Positions 12,021 to 25,400 of a stretch of DNA of 64,000 nt are shown here, piece by piece. The stretch's first letter is position 1. Each line of letters starts with the position of its first letter. Source of the DNA: Epinephelus fuscoguttatus (Eukaryota > Chordata > Actinopteri > Perciformes > Serranidae); contig NC_064769.1 of the NCBI RefSeq assembly GCF_011397635.1, positions 21,159,207 to 21,223,206 on the forward strand. Reading direction: 5' to 3'. The notes below the pieces were generated by a model, which had not been told where the DNA came from, made no database searches, and saw only the letters and a program-made list of their open reading frames with translations. Position numbers and translations under genes: made by a program.

Positions 12021-13340
12021 TGATATACAAATGTTACTTTAATCATTTTAATATCGAACACCATCTTTCAAAAAGGGGGCTGCACTGTAATAGAAAGAGA
12101 GCAGCAGCCTACAAAAGTTGAATTCCTGTTCCTTTGAATAGTTTCCAACAGTGACAAGTTTGCTGGAGAGAAAAGTATGTGAACTTCAAGAGATACTTGT
12201 CAAACCACTCTTGCATCACAAACTACTTCTCCCCAGTCCATCAGTGTATTCCCAACTGTCATCTTCTCCAAAATATCGCAACACCTTCGGTATTTCCCAT
12301 GATTCATATTTCTTACAGTAATCCACAAATCTACAGAATATACCATAACAGTACCAAGTTATTTTGCCTGAGATCACTAAGCCTGGGCATTTATGATGAT
12401 GTTACAATAGCTACCATTATTATAGCTCAGTATGCCTGTGTAAGGGGGTGGTGGGGGGATGGGGACATTTCTATTAAGTACACTAGCTCCACAATCTACA
12501 GGGACATAGCACACTGGAATATTTGAAATAAAATAATGTCATATTTTAACGGATGACTCTTTTATGAGACAGCTTCTGTTCCTATTCATGTAAATAACTG
12601 ATAACTCTTCCTGTATATACACTCATCTCCAGTCCACTTGACCAGACAGAAGTACAGACGGGGTACAGCTGACGGTGCAGGTTAAAGCATGTATTCACTA
12701 ACTCGCTGAGCAAAGCAGAAAATCTCAGGGTAAACAAAACAATACACATGCAGCTCCTGCAGCGTTAGTTCTCAAGTATTAGTAGGAGGAAGTTGTCCGT
12801 GAATAACCAGCATGCAACAGCTGATAGAGGCAAATCATGCACAAAACAAAGCATGAAAACATGATCATGTGATCATGTGTGGTTTTTCTTTTGTGTCTGA
12901 TGATTAGTTGTTTTTACAGTACAGGCACAGTCCCTAGTTAAAAGTTCAATTAGTAATACATGATATATTGCAGCACACCTGCAGAAAAATACTGCACTGT
13001 ATACTTATTTTTAATCAGTGACTTTTTAGGCATGAAAAGCAGTTGTTTTTTTACCGAGACATCGCTGCATTTCAGGCTGGAATATAGCAATGAAAAGCAC
13101 ATACTTTAAGGCAAAACATGATCTTTTCCTAACCATAACTAAGTGGTTTTGTGCCCAATTCTAACTACTATGTATCTGTTGTTTGCAGAAATGTTCAATG
13201 CCAACTGTTTTCTGGCAATTGAGTCGCCTTTTAGCTCTGTTTTGGGTCTCCACCAGCTCCTGAAGGAAATATATATCTTTTTAGCAGCTAAATGCTTCAC
13301 TTTGTTCATCAGTTAGCCGCTAACTTTGGACCTGGTAATG
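12021..13340. other. Gene-free stretch
   Basis: No exon recognised. 13,095-13,165 contains a variant of the dispersed CCTAACCATAACTAAGTGG repeat also seen near 15.0, 17.35 and 20.85 kb. Confidence 0.45.
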
Positions 13341-13556
13341 GATGGTAAATAGACCTGCACTTGTATAGTGCTTTTATAGCCATCCGACCACTTAAAGCGC
13401 CACATTCACCCATTCACACACACATTCATACACTGGTGGCTGAGGCTACCATCCAGGGTGCCACCTGCTACTTGGGAGCAATTCCGGGTTCAGTGCAAAC
13501 CGCTGATCTTCTGATTTGTGAATGACCTGCTCTACCTCTGAGCCACAGCCACCAAA
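13341..13556 (+). repeat. Dispersed SINE-like repeat, copy 1
   Basis: Starts near GCACTTGTATAGTGCTTTTA, has CACATTCACCCATTCACACA and ACACTGGTGGCTGAGGCTAC, and ends CTACCTCTGAGCCACAGCCA. A second copy at 31,661-31,965 shares these phrases. Both are non-coding. Confidence 0.6.
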
Positions 13557-14696
13557 TGTTATCTGTCTGCTGTCTGGTGCCAGGCAGGAAGTGTACAATG
13601 TGTTTATCAGTGCCTTTTACACTCAACACAGCTGCCTGCAGAGGCCCGAAACAAGGCCGTTAAGAGCAGTGAAACTCAAGTTGCAGGCTGCAAAACAATG
13701 AGCTGAAAGATGCTAAAATGCTCTGTATAAAAATGAGATGAACTGCAGAATTGGGTGATGATTCTCTGTGGATTAATCACTACAAACAAAACCTGTCAGC
13801 ATTTGACCCAGCGCTCTTATAAATATGTAGATAAGAGCAGCATTAAGGAACACAGTTACAGACGGCTTTCTGATGCAACCCGATTTCTTATGCAAAAAAA
13901 ACCCCCCACGTTGAGTTACTGACAGTTGTTCTCATTTCTCTGTACTGAGTAAAGCCTTCCTTTTTTCAACGTCTCTTAGAATATTCTCCCGTCGCTGTAA
14001 AGCATGTATGTAAATAAGGTTGCTGTTGACTGCACCTTTTTATGTGGCAACACAAAAATAACAGTGTGAAAATAAGAACTACGTCTTCTACAGTGCGCTG
14101 GTTTTTGCAGGTCACTGACTGTATGTTGTTTCCTGAATCCAGTTTGAGTTGGCAAATTACACATCACACAAAGATTTTGAAGAGTGAGAGAAAGGAAATA
14201 TCATGCTGATCACTGCTGACTACGGTGGAAAGACACACAATCCAGCGTTCAGTACAGGTTCCGGTCTAAACCTGAACAATCCAGTCACCAGAAGAAAATG
14301 TTGGCATTGTATAGTTCTCCAAAACAAGGATATGTTTCATTTGTACGTTTCATACGTATCATAATGTTACTTGAGTCAGGAACAGTCTTGTCATAGATTT
14401 AACCATTTATTGCAACAAATGGAAATACAGTTATTGCAGTGGAGGCTGGGGTGGTGGAGGTAAAGCTTCAGCAGCAGCAGTGGTGTATGGCAGCATTGGT
14501 GTAGCAGGGATCGGTGGGATGCCATATTTAAATGGATCGCCTTGTGTGGGAATGGGCTGTGATTGGTGTGCGTATGACTTCTGTGTCCTGCATGAACTAA
14601 CGCAAAGCTTCATTTATCAAGAGGAGGTGGAGGGGATGGTGGATGGCATTTCACTTAGGTAAGACTGCAGTAGACCACTGTTCAAGACCAACAAAT

Positions 14697-15003
14697 AACA
14701 GAAGCGGGTATTTTAAATGACATTTCTGGACATTTCCAGCCGTATTGGTTGCCACCAAACCAGGTACTTTTTAACGACACATTTCCAGCTGTGTTTGTGG
14801 CGACCAACCTGGGTATTTTAAGTCATGCCACAGACAGCAACAGACCACTGTTTGAGACCAACAGGAAAGAAGAAAGAAGAAAAGCAGGTCTTTTTAATGA
14901 CTCGTCAGGATTTTTCTAGCCGTGTTTGTTGCGACGAAACCAGGTATTTTTTGACGATGCATTTCCAGCCTTGTTTGTGGCAACCAAACCAGATACTTTA
15001 AGC
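14697..15003. repeat. Degenerate minisatellite-like tandem repeat
   Basis: Four diverged units each carry a phrase like CATTTCCAGCCGTATTGG, GTTGCCACCAAACCAGG and a TACTTT/TATTTT ending. Units sit at about 14,715, 14,775, 14,895 and 14,950, with a second alternating phrase (CAGACCACTG or AGACCACTG, then AGACCAACA). Immediately right (15,003-15,075) is a CCTAACCCTAACCAAGTGG repeat. Confidence 0.5.
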
Positions 15004-15075
15004 CAAAAACACGATCGTTTCCTAACCCTAACCAAGTGGCTTTCGCGCCTAAATCTAACCACACATTAACCACAG
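15003..15075. repeat. Dispersed CCTAACCCTAACCAAGTGG repeat
   Basis: A short repeat, also present at about 13,095-13,165, 17,350-17,420 and, inverted, 20,850-20,920. The CTAACC words are only two copies long, so this is an interspersed repeat and not telomeric DNA. Confidence 0.45.
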
Positions 15076-15812
15076 CATTGTCACAATGTAAAATTGAAAG
15101 CAAAAGTGTAAATAAATATGAAGTGTCCACATATCTGCTACAAATATATCCATAGTTTGCAGACACATACAATGCCAACATTCATTCTAGTTATTCAATA
15201 GACCTGAATGTTGTTGCAGTTGCTGGGGAGAGGCACTGCAACAGGATAAGCGTTGGTGAAGAATAGGTCAAATATGCATGAACCCACAGCACAACATGCT
15301 GACTGAATAAAAAGTCTTAATTACTCATACATTCGGAGAGATAAGACACTTTGATTACCAGAGAAAAGAGAACAGGCAGAAATAAAAAGTCAAGGCTTTT
15401 TTTATCAAATGTTACTGGAATCAACTCACTGTGCTGCCAGGAACACTCATTTCCCTTTTTACTAATAGCAGCATAGAAGCTGTTCCTGCTTTACTTGCAG
15501 TCTAACTAATAGACCCTAATAATGACCTTTCTTTTTCTCATGGACTGACACAGAACAGAAACAAAAACTATTGCAGTCGTTAATGAAGTATTTGAACTAT
15601 CAGATCTGTTGGAAACAGAGAGTTTGATGATGTTGCCGAAACTCCTTTCAGGAGTTTCAAGATAAGAGAAAACAAAGCTAAGGTGGATTACCGATTGTAC
15701 TGTGGAGTTTCTACACCCATTTCTACAAAAGGCTTATAAAAAATGATTCCTTGTAGTATTTTCAGTCAAAATAACAGAGCTGTCATGTAAAGAGTAGAGT
15801 AGAAAACTAGAA

Positions 15813-15818
15813 TTTATT
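15813..15818 (-). terminator. Candidate polyadenylation signal for CD274
   Basis: AATAAA on the minus strand, about 160 bp beyond the stop codon of the terminal NACHT-like exon. It would give a short 3' UTR. Other signals further downstream cannot be excluded. Confidence 0.45.
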
Positions 15819-15978
15819 ACATATCATACATATATGAATTCAACAGTCTTTGCAGCATATTTGGGCTTATACAAACTCATACAACATAGTCCATGTAAAA
15901 ACATATCAACGTCATAAAATGCTTGTTTAACATGTAACAAGTGCTTAATGTCTTTGTCGGTCACAAGTGTTTGTGCCC

Positions 15979-16468
15979 TCAGTACTTTGCAATTTGTGTT
16001 TGGAGCAGCAGCACCTGTTCTGTCTCAACTGCCCCCTTCAGTGTGGGGCAGTGTCCTGGGCAGGCCGTTACCAGCACCCTGCACTCTCCTTTCTCCATTA
16101 GAAACTTCCTCAAGGACTCGTCGAAATATTGGTTCCCTTCTTTGTACCCGTCCAACAGCAGCAGAGCCTCACTGCACCTGGTTAACACCGTCCTCAGCTC
16201 ATCCTCTGTTGATATCTTTTCAGTGAGAGAAAGCTGAGTCATTATTTCCTGATACAGGCTGCCCTTCACTTTGCTGCAGTCGACATAAAAGAGGAGTTGA
16301 AGGGTGCTGAGATCGAGGAGGTTCGAGAGGGCATGTGTGGACCCCTCAGTCCAAGAGGAGACCAGGATGTGGGCGTAAGTTGTCTTCCCGCTTTCTGGGG
16401 GCCCCTCAAGGAAGAGTGTCTCTCCAGCTTCTGGGAGTAAAGCTTGAAGATTCAGAGGCTGGCCCTTA
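15979..16468 (-). other. cd274: CD274 terminal exon: NACHT-like P-loop NTPase domain
   Basis: One 490-bp exon after a good acceptor (CTTGTTTTTCCAG). It encodes 162 residues plus a split codon. Visible motifs: Walker A GPPESGKTT; a beta-strand LLFYVDCS in the place where NLRs have a conserved second strand; Walker B ALLLLDGYKE; and RVLVTACPG in the sensor-1 position, where NLRs usually have TSRP. The extended Walker B reads DGYKE instead of the usual DGxDE, and the sensor Arg is Cys, so nucleotide binding looks more secure than hydrolysis. The frame stops after the core fold; no winged helix or LRRs follow. Family assignment is by motif and order, not by search. Confidence 0.75.
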
Positions 16469-19400
16469 CTGGAAAAACAAGCAGGATACGACTGTAAGCT
16501 TCACAGGCCCATATAACTATTAAAACATATCTATCAGCTGTGTCAACTGGATACGTTCACACACAACATTAAAATTCCTTGCGGGAAAATTTGCCTTGTA
16601 TATGGATGTCCAATCAGTGTTGATGGCAAATGCAGTCAACTGAAGCAATAAATTCCTCTGTGCATGCTACACTGACTGCTGAATCTGTTCTTTCTGCATC
16701 CAGCATCGTCATTTGACTTGGCAGTGACATATTTGGAGGCAAGGAAGAACTACTGTACAGGCTGGATTTCGCCTCTACATGGTGCTCAGAAATAGAACTT
16801 CCTTGTCTCTTTGCTTATATTGCAAACTAGCTACATTTCCAACAGCAAAAATAGCATCCTAAAATAAGAGTGCAGAGGATACAGCCAGCGGAAACTCTCC
16901 AGAATCTGAGTTGCTGAGAGCAAACACCAACTGGTGGTGCCTTTGCTCAAATTGCCCTCCAATGCCAATGAAAACGGAATCATTCTGCTGCAATCAATGT
17001 CAGCGTTTGCAATTTTTGTTGGATGCTGTCACTGATCCCAACCATGAGTGTTTGAGTTACAATGCATGAAAGATTAACTCCTCTCTTACACAGAGGTGTG
17101 TCAGGATCCAGAAAATAAATCAGAAAAGACCACCAAGATGCTGAGAGTGCACAGATGACCACTGAGGGAGTATTTCTGTCCACTAATGCTATGTTTTGGC
17201 CAACAAAGTAATAGCTATAGGCTAGCAGGCTAGTAATGGGCATCAGAAGCTTGCATCCTGGTATGTGTAGCCACTGGTGGCACTGCTCCACAAGGCAAGA
17301 TTTCTATTTCCTAGGATGGCGAAGGCATGACCCGCCCTACTTGTGCCTTTTATTGTTAACCTAACCCTAACCACTCTCACTCCTGTCCTTGTGCCTAAAC
17401 CTTATCAATTCAACCAATAAAGGAAGTGTGTAGTTGCCAATCAGAGGGAGAAAAGGGAGAGTTATGCCTTGGCCATCCTTGGAAAAAAACATTTTGCCTC
17501 AGCAAGCAAGGGAGCTCCACTTTCTCGGTCAACATAGAATGCTTCGCTTGACTACATTTACCATTAACACTGATTGTATATCAGTATATAAGATGGTCAC
17601 ATCAGCATTCATGACAATATCCATTTGTTTGGATGGAATCACGACTTTCTATAGTTTGGCTTGCAGAGGAAAAGTAAATCTGCCCAAACTTTTAATGTCC
17701 AGTTCAACTCTGGTGAATTCTGAATTGCACATTTATGCCACTGGCCAATATCAAGCCATCTTTGCAGCCTAACCCTGCTTCGCTGAAGCATTAACTGCTC
17801 AACAATAGGCGAATGGTTTGCAGACTCTCATATATGAGCATCTTTAAAAGCTGTGTGTACTTTTTTTCCTGCTATTGACCAAGCTAACGAGCTTGCTGAC
17901 TGACAGTTAAGTTTGTTAACTAACAGTTTGCAAGCTAGCTTGCTCATATATCAAAGAGAATGGGGGTAATTAAAACTTTTTTCAATAATTTGGAATAAAA
18001 AAAACCCAAATTGTTGCTGTTACTGTAAATAAGATCACAGAAGTCTGGCATCTGAACAATCAACATAGAAAATCTGTTTGTGTTTGTGACTCACTTGTTT
18101 TGCAACTTGTGGTGTAGCTCCTCCACACTGACAGCGTCGCAGTGCTGTTTCGCCTCTGTGCTGAAGGAATCGGAATAATGGGCTTTCAGAAACACCTCCA
18201 GATTTTTTTCCTCCACGCAGCCTGCAGACAAAAAAACAGACCAGATCATGACCATATCCGCGTCATTTCATGAAGAGGTAGCAAATGGTGTGAAAAATCC
18301 TGTAGATGTTTTCTTTCAGTCTTGCACAGAAGAGTGTCTGTTCGGTAATATTGGTGTGAAGTGCGTAGGTTTATAATTTTACAGTAAAAGGCATTTTTAG
18401 TATAATGCTGTTACAGAAAACTACAGATTCCTGGAACAAGTTGTCGCGCTAAATAAGTCTTCTCTGAGAAGCTTGTTGAAAACATTTAACTCTTAACTGG
18501 GTGTGGTAACGTCAGTATTGAACATTTAAAGGCAGTTTTCCACAAACATCCACAGGGGTTTTACTCAGTGCCACTGCAAATTAATTCTGTATAATCATTT
18601 TAGAACTGATTTACTGATTTCATGACTGACAGAGAATTAATTGGCCACTATTTTGTCTTTTTTCAAACAAAAAATATCAAACATTCACCAATTCAAGCAG
18701 CCAAATTGAGAGGACTTGCTGCTTTTTTATATTTTATGTGGAAGTTCACTGAATATCTTTGGGTTTTGGACTGCTGCTTGCAAAAAACAAGACATCTGTA
18801 GACATCATCTTGGGCTTAAGGAAAATGTGACGATGAAAAACTTGAGAGCCACTTACCCACATTAAAGATAGTTGTCTCCTCCGCAATGTCTTTATTTTTG
18901 TGAAGGTCTGATGGAAAAGAAGAGTGCCATTAGAAAAATGATACAAAGAAGAGTGTTATTGTCATTAATAAGTGAGTTATTTGATGTGTACACATACGAA
19001 TCTAAGATGTACTTTGTGCTGTGCAACTGTACAGAAAAGGGGATCTTTGCACTTCTGTATTCAAGAGAACAAGTGTTGAGTCCATGTAACATAATCAGCT
19101 TTCACACGATGCCGATACTTATCGTAATTCATGAAATAGCCGTATTTCAGCACCTTCGCTGAGCGTTTCACACGAATAACTTCAACCACAGGTCTCAATG
19201 CATTTACGTATGTTTTATGTTTTTGTAACTTGTAAGAAGTCATCTTAGTTTTAGCCCTTCTTGTGAAAGCACACTACGTGTTCGCTTGGTTGTGAGCAGC
19301 ACAGCCATCAGGAGCCATTAGCAGGGATTTTAGAATTTCCACTGTTAAACCACACATGCGAATGACTCATTACAATTTCATTATTTCTTTCATGGGTAAC

Positions 19401-22400
19401 TGCTAGTCAAGCAGCCAGGCAACTGGAGAATGGCTGATGTTGATCGGAGAGTGAATCATCACAGTGGAGGAAGAAATTATGATCCGCATTTTAGGATACC
19501 CCTGAATGTATAGTCTCAGTCTTATTCATGAGTGACAGAAACTGTAGGCGTCTTTTGTCTTGTGTCGAAATATCATGCAAATGCATCATTAGCAATTTGA
19601 CTAAAGATCATCTTGTTTGCAGCGAATCTACGGAGGCCCTAAAGGTCGCTGCTACTTTTGCACTACTTTTACATTACCTCAGTCGTGCCCAGCATAAGCG
19701 GGCACACCCTCTGTATTTTTGCAACTAGTGTTGAGACAAGTAGTGCAGGCTAGTTAAAGGGCCAGTGTGTAAAATGGGTTGAAAACAGTGACATCAGAGG
19801 TCAAATTCTAGATTGCAGGGCTCACTTGCTCACCCCTCCCGTCGGGTAAATGACGGTGGCCTCATAGGGACAAAAAGCCTTGCGCACGAGTTTTTCAGGA
19901 GTAGGTCTATCTAGCGACGAGGTGAATGTTTATTTAGAAATCTAAACCATGTTACGATATTGTAATGAATCCCTCACGAGCAGGAGACCAGAGGAACGTT
20001 CGGGAAAAAGGCCAGTTTATTTGAGCACTCCAACAACTCCGGTAACACTCCAGGGCGTAAAAGACTCCGTCCCAAACTCTGACTCTTCTAGCATAACAGA
20101 CACACTTCATACACACATACTCATTTACCATACTGAGTGGGCACCCCCTCCCCTCTCTGCTCCACCAATCTCCAGCCCGCACACTGACTGACAGCGTAGC
20201 CGGTAAACAGAGCTCAGCTTTTTAATTAGCCTAGCAATATCTCCGGACTATAGTAGTTGCAATGGACGACTTTGAACGCGATTTTGAAGAGTGTTCTTGT
20301 AGCGAACACAGACCCAGAGCCATACCTGTTTGAGCCGGAGCATACAGATGAGGAACTCCATGTGTTTGATGCTGTGCGGGCGAGAAGAGAGGCTGAATGC
20401 ACAGAATGGGATTTGGTGCTACTGCTACCATTGCTGGGGAGATATATCATCAGGAGGAAAAGCGCCGCAGAGAGTGCATCACAAGGAGTGAAGTTGCGTC
20501 TTCTTTTCCTCGCAGATGACGGTTCGGGTTCATTCTCTCCTGTTGCGTGGTAAGTGTGGTCCATTCGCAAACTTTATAACTAAAAAAACTTTTCACTACT
20601 CTCCATCGACAAACTACTAACACTCTCTGCTGTTTCCTCCTCCTTCCTTCCGCTGTCTTCATTGGTTCATTTATACACGCGAAACGCGTTCTCTGGCTGG
20701 CTGGATTGTCCGCTCGGTCTGCCGTACATACATGGTGGCGCAAGATGGCGACCACTCTAAAGCAAGGCCCTTGCTATATATATATATATATGTGGCCAGC
20801 CTTTTGTGTTACATCTGGACGCAGAAGCAGTTGGAAGCAAGAAGAGGTTGGCAGTTAGATTTAGGCAACAAAACTACTTGGTTATGGGTTAGGAAAAGAT
20901 TGTAGAAGTCACTAAAAAAAAAGCTGGCTTTGAGTGGTTTGTTGGTCTCGAACGCAGCCCCCCTTGATCAAACTCACCAAAATCACCTTTATATTTCTTC
21001 ACTGAGATGATATTGATTGTTTTGCGCTTGTTACGGGGAACTCGACTGAAAACATATTTTAAAAGGGGAATATTATAATAAAAGTTTGAGAGACACTACT
21101 CTACACTTTGGTATGGTTGTGACTGTGATTCCTGTCACTGCCATTGTGCCATGGCTTTGGTTATTATGGTAAGAAGCCTGTAAGGCATTCTTTTAATGGG
21201 TGTTACATTATTTGCACATGCACGTGTTGTGTGTTGCCAGTAAATTGTTCAGCTTTGTTTAGAGTGAAAGTGACCTACCTAGATGGTCAAACACCAAGTT
21301 CCTGGTACTGTGAGCGCTTACACCTATAGAAAGAAACATAGCCATTAATTTGGTGTTGATACAGCATGTGTGTGTGTGTGTGTGTGTGTGTGTTTATTTA
21401 AGTATGGATAGATGAAAAGGTGGAGGTTTGGCACTGTTTTCTTAATGTGACACTGAATGTTGTCTTTTAAATATCTAATATCAATCATGTATGTTATGTG
21501 CTATTGAAAGTACATGAATTAGTACATGTGATGGATCATGTGCGCGATTCTTTGTTTTCTTTATGGTGAACAACAAGACCTTTTTAGAAATTGGGACCTG
21601 ATTCCAGTTAAAAAATTCTGCCTGTAGGTTTCCAGCCCTGTAGCTGAAGTATCTTATCATGTTCACACATTCATATATAAAGAAACATGTAATAAACCTA
21701 CTATTGAAATGATAGAGGTGCTTGTTCAGGGGACTATACAAACAAGAAACGTGCTACACTAATAAAAACCACCCACGCATTTCCAAAACAGCTGCGCAAA
21801 TTCCCCTGCCACATAAACCAATACTAACACCATGGGTGTTTCCAAACTTGTTGGCTGGAACACGTCTCATCCAAATAGCAAAGTCATGGTCACATGTAAG
21901 CATGTATAGCAAATCACATGGTGGTGTAAACTTCCCTCGAGGAAAAATGGCAGACATTAAGGAGACAGATCTGATGTCTAAATTTTGTAATGTTTCAAAC
22001 ACTTCCTCTTTTCAGCAGCAGCGACTTGACTCAACATGTACGGATGTGTGTGTCAGAGCCTGCAGTGCCTTTCAGTTGAAATGACACAGTTGTTTACTGA
22101 CAGGGCACAAGTTCCTCTGGCCATCTGACAAAAAACAAAATAAGCACCACTAGGTTGCCATGGCTTTGACACAAGAAGGATATGCTTTAGATACTGACAA
22201 ATGAGTCACACACAAACTGAACAACTCTGTTCTGGTTGGGCATCAAAAAAGTTCAATTCTATTCTGGCCTAAATCACTAAAGTGTTTTGTAAAGGCTGTC
22301 ACAGGCATTGGCCGTCACAGTTAAAAATAAACCAGTGTGAATGCTTACAATGAGGAAATAATCAAGACTAAAAATAAATGAAAGTCCCATTCCATTTCCT

Positions 22401-25400
22401 GCAGATATTCTTTCAAGGCACATCCTAAAGGGAAATCCAGTCCTGCAGTGACCCCGCCTACTCTGCACATGTTGCCTGTTTTGCACAGTGCACACACTGC
22501 TGTCCTGCACACACTGCCTATCATGCACACACTGTCTTCAGGCTACAGCTTCAGTGTCACGTCGCTGTGTATTGTGCATTACGGCTTCATACATGAGTGC
22601 AAGAACAAATAATCCCAGCACCATTTGCACTCTGCATGGACATGAGAGTATTCCGATTTGTATAGTTTGTCTCCAATCTACACCTGCATTCTGTGTATGA
22701 CCGTGTTTGTTGTAAGCTACATGTTCTGAATTTGTGCTGTTCACATAAAGAATTGAGTGACTGGTTACCTTTTCGTCGTCGTCGGTACACAAGCACTGCA
22801 ACGATAATGACGACCATTACCACTCCTATGCTCAGTACGATGAACACAGCATCGGCCTTTACTGGCGGAACAGCAACAGATATTTCGTCTGTGAAAAGAG
22901 TGAGAAAAACTTGTAATTCAGCAATGACAGGGTTAGGACAAAAAAGTGCTGCCATGCTTTTAATGGTTGACCACTATGGAAATAACCAAATATACCGAAG
23001 ACAAACCATTGTGAACTTCCCCTTACTGATAATGAACTAAAATATGCAGATGTTAAAAAGTGACTCATACTTGTGTTATCTTTTTTTTATTAGCCGTGCA
23101 TGCAGACAGAGCCTCTTTTACTTTTCGTCTTTTTGTCGTATTTGCAGGCTGTTTTTATTTATTTAAAATAACCTGACAAACCTTATATTCCTAGCTTATC
23201 AGGTTCCAACATGCTGCATCCAAAGGAGCAAATAATCCTTTGCATACATGTAAGCAGAAACATCTGCAGCCTACATCAAACACACAACCCAGCCACACAT
23301 TTCCGCACAACACAAAATCTCTTGTAACAGAACTCCTACACACTTGTGAATCGAAGCTCAAACCCAAACACACCACCTACAACTTCACTGACACGCAAGT
23401 GAAATTTGTAACTTTGGAAAGACTGAGCTTGAAGGCTGCTATTTCTCATCTGTGTTAGTAATCACATTTGAAGTGGGTTGACAGCACATATCTCAGGAAA
23501 CAGCAGTTAGGTGATAAGTACACAAATGATTGTATTTCCTGTCGTCAGATAACAAGACCTCACCAAACTGAGAAGTGCAAGCTGATTTTTCTTGTGTATA
23601 AGTTAAAGTAGCACAAATTTGCTTCAGTTTTCTTACATCCATGGGAAAGTGTTTAACAGAGGTACCATGAGGGGGAAAAAAATGAAGAAGTACTGATGGA
23701 AGAAGTACTAAGATGATTTACTTAAAGGTCCAGTGTGCAGGATTTAATGGCATTTAGCGGAGAGCTTGCAGAACTGAAAATTCCCCTGTGTGCCAGGCAT
23801 GGAGGAGAACTACTGTGGTTGATGCAAAAACAAACACAAATGGCCCTATCTAGAGCCAGTGTTTGGTTTGTCTGTTCTAGGCTACTGTAGAACAACATGG
23901 TGGCTCAGTATGTAGATATAAACAGCTCATTCTAAGGGTGCTTTCACACCTGCCCTGTTTGGTTTGGTTCAGTTGAACTCAGGTTCATTTGCCCCCTAAG
24001 TGCAGTTCGTTTGGGCAGGTGAGAACACAGCAATCGCACTCAGATGCTAACCAAAACAACCAGACCTTCTTGAAGAGGTGGTCTTGATGTGGTTATAAAC
24101 ACACTGGTGCGGTTTGTTTGTGGTGAGAATGTGTTCTGACCTCAACCTGAACCAACTGCAGTCACATCACACACTGTTTGGGTTAAACATGAGCATGTTA
24201 CAGTCCTGGAGGATTATTAATGTGCACCTCCTCCTGTACTGCCTTAATATGCACATTCAGCGCCTCGTTTTCAAACTGTATGGTTTGACTAAAATGAACA
24301 ATGACAGCAATATAGTCCACGATGACCAGCGCTAACATCAACCTGCGTAGCTGTCCCTCCATTGTGACATTAGAAAGTGTCACATTTATCTTACAAGTGT
24401 ACTCTTCTTCAGCGTTTTGTTTACTTCCTGGATTTTTCCCACATGGAAATTCTGACCAATCAAGAGCAGCTTGCGCAAGCATTTGATCTGGTCTGCTTGT
24501 AAATGCTACCGTGAGAACACGAACCAACTCTAGGCAATTATGCAACTTTGGAATAAAATTAGTCCCTGCTCCTCTTCTTCTTTTTCTTCTACTTCTTCTT
24601 CTTCATAAGCTCTCCTGCTTTTTCTTTTGGTTACAGACATTTCTTTTTCGCTATTGTTGTAAATAAATATTACCCTTTTGTATACTCATCTTGTTTCCTA
24701 TGTTTGTTACAGCCTTTGAGCTGGCTTGTTACAATTATTTGTATGCATCATACAGATGATTATATTTTGTATGAATCTGTATCTGCAAAGTAACTTATCA
24801 AATAAATGCAGTGGAGTAAGAAGTAAAACATTTCCCTCTGACAAGCAAAGGATTTAAGAAGTGTAAAGTACCTCAGAATTCTACTTAAGCACTATACATG
24901 AGTCAATGTACTTGGTTACATTCCACCGCAGGACACATCATACTGATGACTGTTTGCTTGCTTTCTTTTGATTCCTTAATCTTTTGGAGGGGGAGCGGGT
25001 CATGGGGAGCTGACAGGAAATGACAGGGTAGTGACAGGGCATGACATTAAATTAAGTTCCCTGGCCAGACTTGACCTGGAGATGTTGCAAATAAATGGTC
25101 AATATATATATATATATATATTTTTTTTTTTTAAAAACTGTCTGCTTTCATTTTCTCTCCAGTTTAGTATTTTTTAAGTAGAAGGAAAGGAAATAAAAAC
25201 ATACCTGGAATATCAAATGTTGCAGAGTAGCCACCATTCATAAATGTACACGTGTAGTTGTTTTTGTCTGACGATTTGACGCGTATCTGACTGGTGACTT
25301 TAAAAAGCTGGTTAGGAGATGATTTGTCTGTGCTATTGGAAGTGATGCTCCGTCTGTGTCCATCCTGCCACCTAACAGGGGACCGCGGGTATCCCTCCGA

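Noticed and set aside
17350-17420. CTAACCCTAACC sequences (also 15.0 kb) as interstitial telomere
   Set aside because: Only two tandem hexamers, embedded in a dispersed repeat with conserved flanks (AAGTGG, GCCTAAA).
22587-22768. CD274 ending by read-through of the TM exon as the main product
   Set aside because: Possible only by intron retention; the GTAACC donor is acceptable and the next exons continue in phase.
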